Assembly: GCA_003694235.1 (NCBI GenBank)
Contig: RFKO01000158.1
Coordinates: 1-7,899, forward strand
From: Anaerolineae bacterium
GTDB taxonomy: Bacteria; Chloroflexota; Anaerolineae; Anaerolineales; UBA11858
Direction of reading: 5' to 3'
DNA length: 7,899 nt
Within the stretch, counting starts at the first letter, position 1; the number at the start of each line of letters is the position of its first letter. The notes beneath the pieces are model-generated. The model saw only the letters and a list, made by a program, of their open reading frames with translations. It did not search any database and had not been told where the DNA came from. A program made the translations under genes and the position numbers. Of this stretch, positions 7,407 to 7,899 are shown in pieces.

Positions 7407-7437
7407 AAAAGTCGGACTGTCTCTCAGTCCGACTTTT
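7407..7437 (+). terminator. Intrinsic terminator of the phnCE operon
   Basis: A perfect 13-bp inverted repeat, AAAAGTCGGACTG (7407-7419) and CAGTCCGACTTTT (7425-7437), encloses a 5-nt loop TCTCT. The 3' arm ends in TTTT followed by GATTTT. It begins 27 nt after the phnE stop. Because it is symmetric with an A-run on the 5' side, it could also work in the other direction, but no gene here would need that. Confidence 0.92.
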
Positions 7438-7469
7438 GATTTTCCCAACCCTTTGCCCTCCACATCGTG

Positions 7470-7475
7470 TACAAT
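7470..7475 (+). promoter_or_regulatory. -10 element before the SanA-like gene, leaderless type
   Basis: TACAAT stands 7 nt before the GTG at 7483, which would put the transcription start at or next to the start codon. The 10-mer CGTGTACAAT (7466-7475) is identical to that of the folC promoter. I find no convincing -35: TTGCCC at 7453 is only 11 nt away, and nothing good lies at 16-19 nt. No Shine-Dalgarno site precedes the GTG. Confidence 0.5.
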
Positions 7476-7482
7476 TGGCCGC

Positions 7483-7899
7483 GTGTTTCTGCGTATTCTG
7501 AAAACCATGTTCCTGACCCTGCTGATTCTGATCATCCTCGGTTTGAGCGCTCTGCTGGCAGCCCGCTGGTGGACGGCGCGCTTCGCTACCGCCCGCATTT
7601 ATCCCCCAGAGAACGTCCCTCCCCGCAAGGTTGCCATCGTCTTTGGGGCCGGCTTGTGGCGCGACGGCTCGCCCAGCGGCGTGCTGCGCGACCGGGTGGC
7701 CACCGCCGCCGACCTGTACTTCGAGGGCAAAGTGGAAGTGCTGCTGATGAGCGGCGACAACCGCTTCGAGAATTACAACGAACCGGCTGCCATGCGCGAC
7801 TACGCCCTGCGCCTCGGCGTGCCGGAAGAAGCCATCGTGCTGGATTACGCCGGCCGCCGCACTTACGACACCTGCTACCGCGCCGGCGCGATCTTTCAG
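7483..7899 (+). CDS. SanA/YdcF-family (DUF218) membrane-anchored protein, C-terminus cut by window edge
   Basis: 139 codons are visible, open at the right edge. Residues about 9-27 form an N-terminal membrane anchor, followed by 'RWWTARF' and the DUF218 domain: '[23 protein letters not shown]' in pieces at 50-72, 'LLMSGDN' (87-93), '[16 protein letters not shown]' (99-114) and '[17 protein letters not shown]' (118-134). The 'SGDN...NEPAAM' and 'DYAG-RT-D' motifs match SanA, the E. coli envelope protein linked to vancomycin exclusion at high temperature. Its biochemical activity is not established; related YdcF binds S-adenosylmethionine. The domain should face outside the membrane. The GTG at 7483 is preferred because TACAAT ends 7 nt upstream; an ATG at 7507 would shorten the anchor and also lacks a ribosome site. 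Separate transcription unit after the phnE terminator. Confidence 0.9.
   Translation, partial: MFLRILKTMFLTLLILIILGLSALLAARWWTARFATARIYPPENVPPRKVAIVFGAGLWRDGSPSGVLRDRVATAADLYFEGKVEVLLMSGDNRFENYNEPAAMRDYALRLGVPEEAIVLDYAGRRTYDTCYRAGAIFQ

Noticed and set aside
7453..7458. TTGCCC as a -35 element for the SanA-like gene
   Set aside because: It is only 11 nt from the TACAAT hexamer, too short for a sigma-70-type spacer.
7507..7509. ATG at 7507 as the SanA-like start
   Set aside because: It has no ribosome site and would remove the first eight residues before the anchor, while the GTG at 7483 fits the upstream -10 element. It remains possible.

Overview
The window looks like a high-GC bacterial chromosome segment, most plausibly from Chloroflexota (perhaps Anaerolineae). 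This placement is an inference from protein style, gene order and promoter architecture; no marker such as rRNA is present. Nearly every base is coding or readable as signal. I see no tRNA, rRNA, CRISPR array, insertion sequence or prophage gene. Both window ends cut through genes.

Left part (1-4947, minus strand): a compact cluster transcribed leftward, in the order folC (folate ligase of the Mur-ligase superfamily), lon (ATP-dependent protease), then a gene for an AlbA_2 (Schlafen-type) plus RecG-like/HATPase_c_4 protein that runs off the left edge. Gaps are 5 and 16 nt, so one transcript is likely, started by a promoter just before folC.

Middle (4948-5065): a 118-nt divergent control region with two back-to-back promoters, each with a 17-nt spacer and the -10 sequence TACAAT. 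The leftward one places the folC start codon almost at the transcription start, which suggests a leaderless mRNA. The rightward one gives a short leader with a clear Shine-Dalgarno site.

Right part (5066-7380, plus strand): phnC and phnE, overlapping by ATGA, encode the ATPase and permease of a phosphonate-type ABC importer and end in a strong hairpin terminator. The permease is nearly twice the usual length: it has extra N-terminal membrane segments and an inserted extracytoplasmic domain resembling an IPT/TIG-like beta-sandwich. No phnD gene for a binding protein lies beside them.

Right end (7470-7899): after a second TACAAT promoter of leaderless type comes the first part of a SanA/YdcF-family (DUF218) membrane-anchored protein.

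The most interesting items are the enlarged PhnE, the AlbA_2/ATPase gene behind lon, the variant FolC motifs, and the shared promoter pattern with apparently leaderless starts.
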